From the NCBI GenBank assembly GCA_002440265.1, contig DJSG01000067.1:1-47223 (forward strand): a DNA stretch of 47,223 bases, in the 5' to 3' direction. Below the pieces are notes generated by a model, which was not told the origin of the DNA, searched no databases, and was given only the letters and a program-made list of their open reading frames with translations. The position numbers and the translations under genes were made by a program. This DNA comes from Bacteroidales bacterium UBA6340 (GTDB lineage: Bacteria; Bacteroidota; Bacteroidia; Bacteroidales; Paludibacteraceae). Positions 17,254 to 24,339 of this stretch are shown here, in pieces. Each line of letters starts with the position of its first letter. Within the stretch, counting starts at the first letter, position 1.

Positions 17254-17703
17254 ATGCCCGACATCTTGACACCACAACAACGTCACCGCTGTATGTCGCA
17301 TATACGCAGCCGGGGGACAACGCCCGAACTGACGGTGCGGAAATGGCTGTGGGCACATGGCTACAGGTATCGGCTGAATGTCAAGAGTGTGCCTGGCAAG
17401 CCGGACATTGTGATGCGCAAGTACAGAACGGCGATATTCGTCAACGGCTGTTTCTGGCACGGGCACGAGGGCTGCCGGCAGTTCGTACTGCCGAAAACCA
17501 ATACGATGTTCTGGCAGACGAAGATTGACCGCAACCGCGAACGAGACCGACGGAACGAGGAATTGCTCCGTGCCAACGGCTGGCAAGTGATTACATTGTG
17601 GGCGTGCAGTCTGACCAAAGACCGCCTCGAACCCACCATGCAGCAGGTTGCCGTTGCGCTGAATCACAACTTATTACAGATAATCAACCACCATACCCGC
17701 TAA
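17254..17703 (+). CDS. vsr: Very short patch repair endonuclease Vsr
   Basis: This 149-residue endonuclease nicks next to T:G mismatches that arise when 5-methylcytosine deaminates, so the original C:G pair can be restored. It opens with MPDILTPQQRHRCMSHIRSR and has the catalytic core VPGKPDIVMRKYRTAIFVNG, where D51 equals the catalytic Asp of E. coli Vsr, then CFWHGHEGC with H69 and H71. The ATG at 17254 is chosen because the conserved family start is MPDILTPQQR; an upstream TTG at 17224 is unlikely. Its presence is expected beside C5-cytosine methyltransferases, although the AlbA_2 gene separates it from them. GC content is higher than that of the gene before it. Confidence 0.95.
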   Translation: MPDILTPQQRHRCMSHIRSRGTTPELTVRKWLWAHGYRYRLNVKSVPGKPDIVMRKYRTAIFVNGCFWHGHEGCRQFVLPKTNTMFWQTKIDRNRERDRRNEELLRANGWQVITLWACSLTKDRLEPTMQQVAVALNHNLLQIINHHTR

Positions 17704-17771
17704 AAAGTTATTGGCTTGTTTGCGGAACTGATGTTGGGAGAAGTAAATGAATAAAAAAGCAAAAAAATCCG

Positions 17772-17837
17772 TCTATAGGTGATAGATTTTGCCATTTTCT
17801 CCGTTATACAAGTGGAGAGGAAAAGTTTAATCTATCA
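17772..17837. promoter_or_regulatory. Inverted repeats in the leader of the sigma factor gene
   Basis: A short palindrome, TCTAT-AGGTG-ATAGA, lies at 17772-17786. A 9-base inverted repeat, TGATAGATT (17780-17788) / AATCTATCA (17829-17837), ends 13 bases before the ATG at 17850. It could be an operator or an mRNA hairpin. No standard promoter is seen here. Confidence 0.3.
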
Positions 17838-17849
17838 ACCCAATTATAT

Positions 17850-18434
17850 ATGAACCAAACAACAATATACGATAACCTGACAGACCGGCAAATCGTTGAA
17901 CGGTTGATACACAACGACCGCGATATGGAAACGTGGTTCTTCTTTGTCTATTGTGTGCCTGTACTGCAATCCGTCAACCGGCGGTTCTTCCATGGCGAAC
18001 AATCAATGGAAAAAATGACCAACGATTTCTATCTGCACCTCAAGAAACAGGATTGGCACGCACTCCGGCAATACCGTCCGGCAGGTGCACTCAAAGCATG
18101 GCTCACCACAGTAGCAACCAATCTCTTTATGCCGCGTCCTGATGCCGTTTCAATGGTTACGACAATGGACAATGACGAAATGGAGGCGTTCTTGGAAGAG
18201 GATAACCTGTACTACACGCAACGGCAAGAGAATCTGCAGGCAATAGAAAGCGCATTAGACCACCTGCCTAACCCGCGTTACCGATACATCTTGAAAGGTA
18301 TATATTGTTGGCAATTGTCCCCGCAACTATTAGCAGATAAATTGGGCATCACACTGCCGAATTTCTACAATCTCCACCACCGCGCCCTTACAGCATTGAA
18401 GAAAAATATGATACAAAACGTCAATTCGATATAA
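17850..18434 (+). CDS. Sigma-70 family (ECF-like) RNA polymerase sigma factor
   Basis: The 194-residue product has the two-domain plan of small sigma-70 factors. Region 2 is MTNDFYLHLKKQDWHALRQY followed by GALKAWLTTVATNLF, matching the usual WL..IA.N segment. Region 4 is ALDHLPNPRYRYILKGIYC, then LADKLGITLPNFYNLHHRAL, a helix-turn-helix. An acidic linker (EEDNLYYTQRQEN) separates the two. No anti-sigma gene is adjacent. It lies after vsr and before the 47-base repeat copy at 18464, so it may be part of the island or a resident gene. Regulated targets are unknown; inverted repeats just upstream could support autoregulation. Confidence 0.75.
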   Translation: MNQTTIYDNLTDRQIVERLIHNDRDMETWFFFVYCVPVLQSVNRRFFHGEQSMEKMTNDFYLHLKKQDWHALRQYRPAGALKAWLTTVATNLFMPRPDAVSMVTTMDNDEMEAFLEEDNLYYTQRQENLQAIESALDHLPNPRYRYILKGIYCWQLSPQLLADKLGITLPNFYNLHHRALTALKKNMIQNVNSI

Positions 18435-18463
18435 GTTGAGGATATGGAATTTATGTCTAATGT

Positions 18464-18510
18464 GTGATAATACGGCGTAGCCGTCCGTTCAAAAGAACCC
18501 CGATGATACC
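18464..18510 (+). repeat. 47-base dispersed repeat, right copy
   Basis: It begins GTGATAATACGGCGTAGCCG and matches 7604-7650 at 38 of 47 positions in the same orientation. It lies 30 bases after the sigma factor stop codon. Confidence 0.75.
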
Positions 18511-18641
18511 AATTCGTGTTTATTATCTGTTGAGGTTACGATGTTGCTATCTATTGTTTAATAGTTGTTATCAGTTGTTGACCTGCAAAGTATCCTTCTG
18601 TTGTTATATCGAATACACGTTATTAATGATAATCTACCACT

Positions 18642-19355
18642 ATGTCCGCCATGCCTGAAATAGAACATCATCCCTTACCGCCCTTTTTGCCGCAGGGGGC
18701 GAGGGTGCTGATGCTGGGCAGTTTTCCGCCTCCTCGGGAACGGTGGTGTATGGATTTCTTCTATCCCAATCCGCAGAACGATATGTGGCGCATCATGGGG
18801 CAGGTGTTCTTCGGCGACAAGACGCACTTCGAACTGCAAAGAGACAACACACACTTCGAACTATACAGAGACAAAACACATTGGGAGGGACAAAGAGACA
18901 AAACGTCTTTGGGACTACCAAGAGACGGGATTCTAAGAGACAGGCAGCACAGCCCCAAGAACCGCAAGACGGTGTTTGACTGCGAAGCCATCGTGGCTTT
19001 TTGCAGGGAGCGGGGTATTGCCATCTTCGACACGGCGCAGGCGGTCAGACGCCTGCAAGGCAACGCTGCCGATGAGCATCTGGAGATTGCGGAGCGGACG
19101 GACATAGCCGCATTGCTGCAGCAGATCCCCGAGTGCCACAACCTCTGCTGCACGGGCGGCAAAGCAGCAAACACCTTGGCGGACATACTGCACACTGCCA
19201 CGCCCAAAGTAGGCGGATATATTGATACCCTTTTCAACGGCACCCCCGTCCGTTTCTGGCGTATGCCTTCCACCTCCCGCGCCTACCCATTGCCGTTCCT
19301 CCAAAAAGCCGCCGCCTACCAACGTATGTTCACCATGCTCCCCGCCCGCCATTGA
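18642..19355 (+). CDS. Uracil/hypoxanthine-DNA glycosylase family protein with tandem-repeat insert
   Basis: This protein of about 237 residues belongs to the uracil-DNA glycosylase superfamily, in the branch with LMLGSFPPPRERWCMDFFYP and NPQNDMWRIMGQVFF at the active site. It also has GIAIFDTAQAVRRLQGNA, LCCTGGKAANTL and MPSTSRAYPL in the second half. It should remove a deaminated or mismatched base from DNA. Directly after FFGDK the protein contains four copies of a 9-residue unit (DKTHFELQR and variants) plus a decayed fifth, encoded by 27-base tandem repeats. The rest of the domain appears intact, so the repeats form an added loop. The start may be either the ATG at 18642 or that at 18651. 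Confidence 0.75.
   Translation: MSAMPEIEHHPLPPFLPQGARVLMLGSFPPPRERWCMDFFYPNPQNDMWRIMGQVFFGDKTHFELQRDNTHFELYRDKTHWEGQRDKTSLGLPRDGILRDRQHSPKNRKTVFDCEAIVAFCRERGIAIFDTAQAVRRLQGNAADEHLEIAERTDIAALLQQIPECHNLCCTGGKAANTLADILHTATPKVGGYIDTLFNGTPVRFWRMPSTSRAYPLPFLQKAAAYQRMFTMLPARH
18816..18930 (+). repeat. 27-base in-frame tandem repeat in the glycosylase gene
   Basis: Units start at 18816, 18843, 18870 and 18897, each opening with GACAA and closing with CAAAGA, TACAGA or CCAAGA. A partial fifth unit begins at 18924. Because the unit is 27 bases, gain or loss of copies keeps the reading frame. Confidence 0.9.
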
Positions 19356-19450
19356 CTTAGGGCAATTGGTTATGGGAGGCATCTGATAATGTTGAGGATA
19401 ATCCCCGTTCCTATACGATTCGGCAAAAAACGAAGAAAATAGTATCTAAA

Positions 19451-19482
19451 TTTGGGTGTTCTTTGTTTTTGTAGTACCTTTG
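19451..19482 (+). promoter_or_regulatory. Promoter of the dedA gene
   Basis: A -33 TTTG at 19451-19454, a 20-base spacer and a perfect -7 TACCTTTG at 19475-19482. It rules out the frame's upstream start at 19456 and favours 19504 or 19513. Confidence 0.75.
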
Positions 19483-19503
19483 TGCTTCCAAATAAATGCC
19501 TAT

Positions 19504-20355
19504 ATGAATAGTATGAAAAAAAGATTGATACTGTTGTTTGCCATTGTGGCAATGTTTATGATGTCTGCAGTGGCACAAATGCGCCCAGTTGTAGTGGACA
19601 CTACAAAAGATACATCCTCAGATTCATCGGCAATTGTCGTGGAGATGTCTGACCTTGCTGTTTCGGACTCAATGTTTGGCGTTACTCCTGAGCCTCAAAG
19701 CCTTAGCCTGTTAGAGAAAGTGGAGAATTGGTACTCCAACAATATGAACTACGGCAGCATCATCATTCTGATGACCATCGAATCTTCGTTTATTCCATTC
19801 CCCAGTGAGATTGTAATTCCACCTGCAGCCTACGTGGCAGATAACAATAGCAGCAGTTTGCATGTTACCGATAGTTATCCTATTAATGTTCTCTTGGTAG
19901 TGCTGTTTGGTACGATAGGCGCGATACTCGGTGCCATTATTAATTACTTGCTTTCCATGTGGCTTGGGCGACCTATCATCTACGCTTTTGCAGACAGCCG
20001 CGTTGGGCATATATTGCTACTTTCTTCTGATAAGATTCGAAGGGCAGAGGATTATTTCAACGGCCACGGCAAGGTTTCTACCTTTGTTGGTCGCCTTATC
20101 CCCGGTATTCGCCAATTGATTAGTATTCCTGCAGGATTGGCAAGGATGCACTTTGGCTGGTTTCTGCTATACACTTTTTTAGGTGCCTTTCTGTGGAATT
20201 CAGTCTTGGCACTCATCGGTTATATCGCCCATGGTCAGATGGACCTCATTAATCAATACAGCCACGAACTTAGCATTGTCATTCTTGTTCTTCTTGCTGC
20301 AGTCATCATTTATTTTGTTGTTCGCGCAATCCTAAAACATCGCAAGAAACACTAA
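19504..20355 (+). CDS. DedA family membrane protein with N-terminal signal-like extension
   Basis: DedA proteins are inner-membrane proteins linked to lipid (undecaprenyl phosphate or phospholipid) flipping and envelope homeostasis. The core is recognised from IESSFIPFPSEIVIPPAAYV, GAIINYLLSMWLGRP, VSTFVGRLIPGIRQLISIPA and GLARMHFGWFLLYTFLGAF, followed by a last membrane helix and the basic tail KHRKKH. Before the core there is an extra signal-peptide-like segment (MKKRLILLFAIVAMFMMSA, ending near AVAQ). An acidic, Ser/Thr-rich stretch of about 50 residues follows it, which most DedA proteins lack. The start at 19504 or 19513 is supported by the promoter. Confidence 0.88.
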   Translation: MNSMKKRLILLFAIVAMFMMSAVAQMRPVVVDTTKDTSSDSSAIVVEMSDLAVSDSMFGVTPEPQSLSLLEKVENWYSNNMNYGSIIILMTIESSFIPFPSEIVIPPAAYVADNNSSSLHVTDSYPINVLLVVLFGTIGAILGAIINYLLSMWLGRPIIYAFADSRVGHILLLSSDKIRRAEDYFNGHGKVSTFVGRLIPGIRQLISIPAGLARMHFGWFLLYTFLGAFLWNSVLALIGYIAHGQMDLINQYSHELSIVILVLLAAVIIYFVVRAILKHRKKH

Positions 20356-20364
20356 GGCGTTATA

Positions 20365-22740
20365 TTATTCGAGACGGTCGAGTGCCCAGCGGAAGCCGAT
20401 ATAGACTTTCCAACCGTGGATAGGTCCCCAGACCATGGAGGCATCGAAGTCGGGTGAGGTGGGGTCAATGTACCGGCTGTTGTCGGAATGGGTGCTGCCA
20501 TCGTGGGTGTTATCTGCCATTCGTGTGCCCGCGATGGGTGCGTCCTGGCGGAAGTTGGTCATGTTCTCGGCACCGAGGTAGAGCGAGCAGGTGCGCCAGT
20601 ACTTGGTGATTTGCGCGAGCAGTTGCGGGTACCAGCGGTGGTAGGTGTAGCCGTGGCGCGTCATGTATTGGCTGCTGCCGTCGGGTATGACAAAGCCGTC
20701 GGGCATTCGTCCGTAGCCGTTGAACTGTGCGGTGAAGTCGAACTGCCAGGTGTGGAGCGGCGTTTGGTAGGAAGTGGTGATGATACCCTTGAACTTGTTT
20801 TGCAGGGGCTTGTCGCGGAGGATATAGGCGTTGTCGTTGGCGGAGAACGTGGTCTGACGCACATCGGTGTAGCGGAATGCCGCTGTCATGGTCCAGCCGC
20901 GGAGGATTTCCATATTGGCTTCTATCTGCCAGTTGTGCGCGAAAGACTGCGCCCCCGTTACATCGCTGATATTGAACAGATAGACGCGGTGTAGGTCGGC
21001 ATCCATATCGGCGATAACCCCATCCAAGAAACGCGTGTGGTAGTACTCGCCCGAGAGTTGCAACTCGCGTTTGCCGATGGGGATATAGAAGGTGGTGGTA
21101 GTTCCTGCGTTTACGGTCTGCTCCTGTGCAAGGCGTTCGTTGCTCATACCATACATGCGGTTGCTCGGCAGATAGGCGGCATTGTCGGCAATGGCATTGG
21201 GAGAGCGGTAGCCCATACCCGCGGAGGCGCGGAGCGTCCACCACGAGAATGGTGCATAGCGGATATTCATACGCGGCGTGAAAAACAGCCCGTAGCGCGT
21301 GGAGCAGTCGGCACGTATGCCCATAAGCAGGGTGAGCATCTCGCGGTAGGTGTAGGTGTATTCGGCGAAGAGGCCGGGGGTGGTCTCCGTGCGGCTGAAG
21401 TCGTACTGCGCCACTTGGGGGGTGTTGAGCCACGCCAGAGCGAGGGGTGCTTGCAAGACCTCGTCGTACTTGTCGAAATTGACGCTTATGCCGGTGGACA
21501 GTTTGTGGTCGTGCCAGCCGAAGGGGTCGCGCGGGCTGTCGTCGAAGCGCGTCTGGAAGATGGCATTGAGGTAGGCGTTGGTCTGGTTGGCGTCCCACAG
21601 ACGTGTGCCGTATCGGTTGTCCTGACTGTGGTAGGAGGCGGCAGCGATGATGCCGATAGAGCGGTCGATGGCGGGGTCGAAGACATAGCCGTTCTTCATA
21701 AATCCGTTGATGCGTCGTGTGCGGAGGTTGATGCGATAGGGGTTGTCCACGGGTGTGTGTCCGTGTATGGCGCGGGTGAGTTGTCCGCCAAGGCGTTGGT
21801 CGTAGAGGACACGCACCAGCACCTGCCCCGTGTAGTTGCCGCGGCGGATGAACCAGCGGTTGAGCAGGTTGAGGTTGTGGTTGTTGGGCATATCGAGGAA
21901 ACCGTCGCCGTTGTCGTCCATCTCCAGCGAGGCGTCCTGCGCATGGAGTAAGACGACGGTGGAGACATGGTCGTTGATGTCCCAGCCGCCTGTGGCATTG
22001 AGTTCGGCGTGCAGGGCGGAGTTGAGCATCAGGTTGACGGCAACGGGGTTGGTGGTCTGCGGCTTGAGGTACTCCACATTGATTTGCCCCGTGATGGCCT
22101 CGTAGCCGTTGATGACGGACGAGGTGCCTTTGCTGACCTGTATGGATTCCATCCATGGTCCGGGGATATACTCCAAGCCGAAGGACTGCGCCAGTCCGCG
22201 GACGTTGGGTGTGTTCTCTGTGAGCAGTTGCACGTAGGTGCCGCTGAGCCCGAGCAGACGTATCTGCTTCGCTCCTGTGGCGGCATCGGAGTACGCCACA
22301 TCCACCGAGGCACTGGTCTCGAAACTCTCAGAGAGGTTGCAGCACGCGGCTTTGGTGAGTTCCTGCCCCGTGAGGGTCTCCACGTTCAGGGGCGACACGC
22401 GCGACCGCAGGACCGCCATCTGCCGCTCGGTGATGCTGACTTCGTCCAAGATGAGGTCGCTGACGAGAACGATGGTGAGGGTGCGGTTGTTGCCCACGTC
22501 GGTGGTGTCGTTGTGGTAGCCGAGGTAACTGCTGACCAGCAGGCGTGTGCCGTGTACGGGGTTGATGGTGAAGATGCCCGCCGTGTCGGTTGCCACGCCT
22601 GCGGTGGTGCCTGCCCAATAGACATTCGCCCCCACAAGGGGCTGACCGCTATCGTCCAACACCACGCCGCGGATAGGGGCGGCATACAGCCCGACAGATG
22701 ATAGTAGGGCGATGATGCAAAGTATGATATATCGTTTCAT
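20365..22740 (-). CDS. TonB-dependent outer-membrane receptor
   Basis: The 791-residue product is an outer-membrane beta-barrel transporter driven by TonB. It has a signal peptide (about 1-20) and a CarboxypepD_reg-like domain (about 22-100: PIRGVVLDDSGQPLVGANVY). A plug domain follows (about 110-225, including IRLLGLSGTYVQLLTENTP and VSKGTSSVINGYEAITGQIN), then a barrel to the end. No SusD-like partner is adjacent, so it is not a typical glycan-utilisation pair; a metal, cofactor or siderophore substrate is more likely but unproven. It converges on dedA with a 9-base gap. The toxin gene ends 15 bases upstream, so transcription may come partly from that promoter. Confidence 0.92.
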   Translation of the reverse strand: MKRYIILCIIALLSSVGLYAAPIRGVVLDDSGQPLVGANVYWAGTTAGVATDTAGIFTINPVHGTRLLVSSYLGYHNDTTDVGNNRTLTIVLVSDLILDEVSITERQMAVLRSRVSPLNVETLTGQELTKAACCNLSESFETSASVDVAYSDAATGAKQIRLLGLSGTYVQLLTENTPNVRGLAQSFGLEYIPGPWMESIQVSKGTSSVINGYEAITGQINVEYLKPQTTNPVAVNLMLNSALHAELNATGGWDINDHVSTVVLLHAQDASLEMDDNGDGFLDMPNNHNLNLLNRWFIRRGNYTGQVLVRVLYDQRLGGQLTRAIHGHTPVDNPYRINLRTRRINGFMKNGYVFDPAIDRSIGIIAAASYHSQDNRYGTRLWDANQTNAYLNAIFQTRFDDSPRDPFGWHDHKLSTGISVNFDKYDEVLQAPLALAWLNTPQVAQYDFSRTETTPGLFAEYTYTYREMLTLLMGIRADCSTRYGLFFTPRMNIRYAPFSWWTLRASAGMGYRSPNAIADNAAYLPSNRMYGMSNERLAQEQTVNAGTTTTFYIPIGKRELQLSGEYYHTRFLDGVIADMDADLHRVYLFNISDVTGAQSFAHNWQIEANMEILRGWTMTAAFRYTDVRQTTFSANDNAYILRDKPLQNKFKGIITTSYQTPLHTWQFDFTAQFNGYGRMPDGFVIPDGSSQYMTRHGYTYHRWYPQLLAQITKYWRTCSLYLGAENMTNFRQDAPIAGTRMADNTHDGSTHSDNSRYIDPTSPDFDASMVWGPIHGWKVYIGFRWALDRLE

Positions 22741-22754
22741 ATTACCACCGCCAA

Positions 22755-23072
22755 CTAATCGTGGAATAGTAAACTATGCCGTGCGTCCTCTATGGAAACT
22801 ATCTGCTCGCCGGTTTGCTTTGATATAGCGATACGGAATGCAAAATGGAAATCTTCGCAAATAAAGTCATGATAGCCTGCCTCTTTCCATTCGGGGACAT
22901 ATCTGGCAAGCGGATAAATGAAATATGTGGAACCCAACGACTGCAAGGCTTCGAACATACGTTGCTCTTTCTTTAGGACGACACGCTCATCCAAAGTGGG
23001 ATGTGCAGCCATAGCAAATACATAAAAGCGATGCACTGCCTCATACACAGCAGGTTTGACAACAACTCTCAC
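22755..23072 (-). CDS. RelE/ParE-type toxin
   Basis: The 105-residue product resembles RelE/ParE-fold toxins, with VVVKPAVYEAVHRFYVFAMA at the N-terminus, a helical hairpin, and a C-terminal sheet reading FHFAFRIAISKQTGEQIVSI then EDARHSLLF. By family it would cleave mRNA at the ribosome or inhibit gyrase; which one cannot be told. Initiation is at a GTG whose last bases overlap the TGA of the upstream antitoxin gene (GTGA), implying translational coupling. The TonB-dependent receptor gene follows after 14 bases. Confidence 0.75.
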   Translation of the reverse strand: MRVVVKPAVYEAVHRFYVFAMAAHPTLDERVVLKKEQRMFEALQSLGSTYFIYPLARYVPEWKEAGYHDFICEDFHFAFRIAISKQTGEQIVSIEDARHSLLFHD

Positions 23073-23215
23073 TTCTTGTAAAAGTTAGTGATTGTTGCCT
23101 TCAGACGCTGATGCATTTCCTCTAACGGCATATACTCTGTTTCATCTACGATAGGCAATGTATTCTGCTGTAGAGGTTGTGCCGTAGTCCCTCCTGAAAT
23201 CGCTTTGTTAACCAT
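23069..23215 (-). CDS. Short antitoxin-like protein (48 residues)
   Basis: An ATG at 23215 (minus strand) opens a 48-codon frame beginning MVNKAISGGTTAQPLQQNTL and ending KATITNFYKK, with an acidic middle (DETEYMPLEEMHQRLK). It ends on the TGA that overlaps the toxin GTG. Its size, its position and a perfect promoter upstream argue that it is the cognate antitoxin. It has no obvious DNA-binding fold, so it may be only the toxin-neutralising segment. Confidence 0.7.
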   Translation of the reverse strand: MVNKAISGGTTAQPLQQNTLPIVDETEYMPLEEMHQRLKATITNFYKK

Positions 23216-23245
23216 AGTTGCCACCTCTTATTTATTATTCCGCTG

Positions 23246-23277
23246 CAAAGTTACTTATTTTCTATGAGATATGCAAA
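23246..23277 (-). promoter_or_regulatory. Promoter of the toxin-antitoxin genes
   Basis: On the minus strand TTTG (23277-23274), a 20-base spacer and a perfect -7 TAACTTTG (23253-23246) precede the antitoxin ATG by about 30 bases. Confidence 0.75.
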
Positions 23278-23632
23278 TTACCATTTCCTCCTGCCCATTC
23301 CCGGACCTTACCCTGTCACTTTGCCCTCAAACGTTATAGGATAGTTATAGGTTGGTTATAGGATAGCAGACATATCGCGGGTCGGTCGGGAGTCTATCGC
23401 GGGTTTACCGCGGGTTTGCCACAATCTTGCCGACATCTTCTCCGAAATCCAATACAAAGATAATACAAAAACGTCAGAAATCCAAATTTATTTTCGGTTT
23501 TTCGATGAAATGGTGCATTTTGCAATTTTGACTTGTAAACTATTGGTATTCAAAGCCAAAAAATCTTCATTTTTTCATTGGTTTTCCTGCATTTTTTCGG
23601 AATTGTGTTTTTAAGCAAGCGGACATTTGTAA
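23278..23632. other. Intergenic region with short repeats
   Basis: No gene is seen. It contains TTATAGGATAG twice separated by a TTATAGGTTGG copy (about 23333-23367), and three close copies of a CGCGGGT core (about 23376-23420). An AT-rich tail runs to the end of the ung gene. No clear terminator was identified. Confidence 0.5.
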
Positions 23633-24295
23633 TTACCAATTGATAGGCGGTTGTCCGTGTGCGGTGAGGTAGCGGTTGGCGGCAGAGAAATGTCCGCAAC
23701 CGATGAAACCGCGGTAGGCGCTGAGGGGACTGGGGTGCGGGGCGGTGAGAACAAGATGACGCTTGCGGTCGATGAACTGCCCCTTGCGTTGGGCATAACT
23801 ACCCCAGAGCATAAAGACGAGATTTTCACGCTGCTCATTGAGGGCTGCGATGGCAGCATCGGTGAGTTCCTCCCACCCTTTGTTCTGGTGGCTGCCGGCA
23901 CGGTGTGCCTCGACCGTGAGTGTAGCGTTGAGGAGCAAGACTCCTTGTTCTGCCCAATGAGTGAGGTCGCCTGATGTGGGAATAGGTTTGCCAAGGTCGC
24001 GGTTGAGTTCCTTGTAGATATTATCCAACGACGGTGGGATAGGCACGCCTTCGCCGACAGAGAAGCAGAGCCCTTGCGCCTGCCCGATTTCGTGATAAGG
24101 GTCTTGCCCGATGATGACTACACGCACCTTGTCGAAAGGGCATATATCAAACGCACGGAAGATTTGCGCGGCAGGCGGGAAACACTGCCGCGTGCGATAG
24201 GCTTGACGCACAAACTGCGTGAGCAACTCAAAATACGGTTTGTCGAATTCGGGTTGCAGGACCTGCCGCCAACTCTCTTCAATTCTAACTTGCAT
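23633..24295 (-). CDS. ung: Uracil-DNA glycosylase (family 1)
   Basis: This 220-residue enzyme removes uracil from DNA to start base excision repair. The water-activating loop is VVIIGQDPYHEIGQAQGLCF (D65), the uracil-binding region includes LLLNATLTVE with its Asn, and the minor-groove loop is HPSPLSA (187-193, H187). Length is normal for the family. It lies 44 bases downstream of queA on the same strand, with a hairpin between them, so partial read-through from the queA operon is possible. Confidence 0.97.
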   Translation of the reverse strand: MQVRIEESWRQVLQPEFDKPYFELLTQFVRQAYRTRQCFPPAAQIFRAFDICPFDKVRVVIIGQDPYHEIGQAQGLCFSVGEGVPIPPSLDNIYKELNRDLGKPIPTSGDLTHWAEQGVLLLNATLTVEAHRAGSHQNKGWEELTDAAIAALNEQRENLVFMLWGSYAQRKGQFIDRKRHLVLTAPHPSPLSAYRGFIGCGHFSAANRYLTAHGQPPINW

Positions 24296-24309
24296 GACGT
24301 TTAATGGAG

Positions 24310-24326
24310 CCCCTCCTGTGGAGGGG
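24310..24326 (-). terminator. Hairpin between queA and ung
   Basis: CCCCTCC (24310-24316), loop TGT, GGAGGGG (24320-24326) forms a 7-base GC-rich stem between the queA stop and the ung start. There is no U-tract directly after it on either strand, so termination is uncertain. Confidence 0.4.
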
Positions 24327-24339
24327 TTGGGGAGGTCTA

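Noticed and set aside
18464..18658. 64-residue frame after the sigma factor gene
   Set aside because: Its first 16 codons are the 47-base repeat and the rest is AT-rich non-coding sequence.
20510..22156. 548-residue alternative frame within the TonB-dependent receptor gene
   Set aside because: It is rich in His, Arg and Pro, as expected from a shifted frame of GC-rich coding DNA; the receptor frame has all family features.
23333..23420. Possible CRISPR-like or iteron array between antitoxin and ung
   Set aside because: The repeats are only 7-11 bases, few, and irregularly spaced; there are no spacers of constant length and no cas or rep genes.
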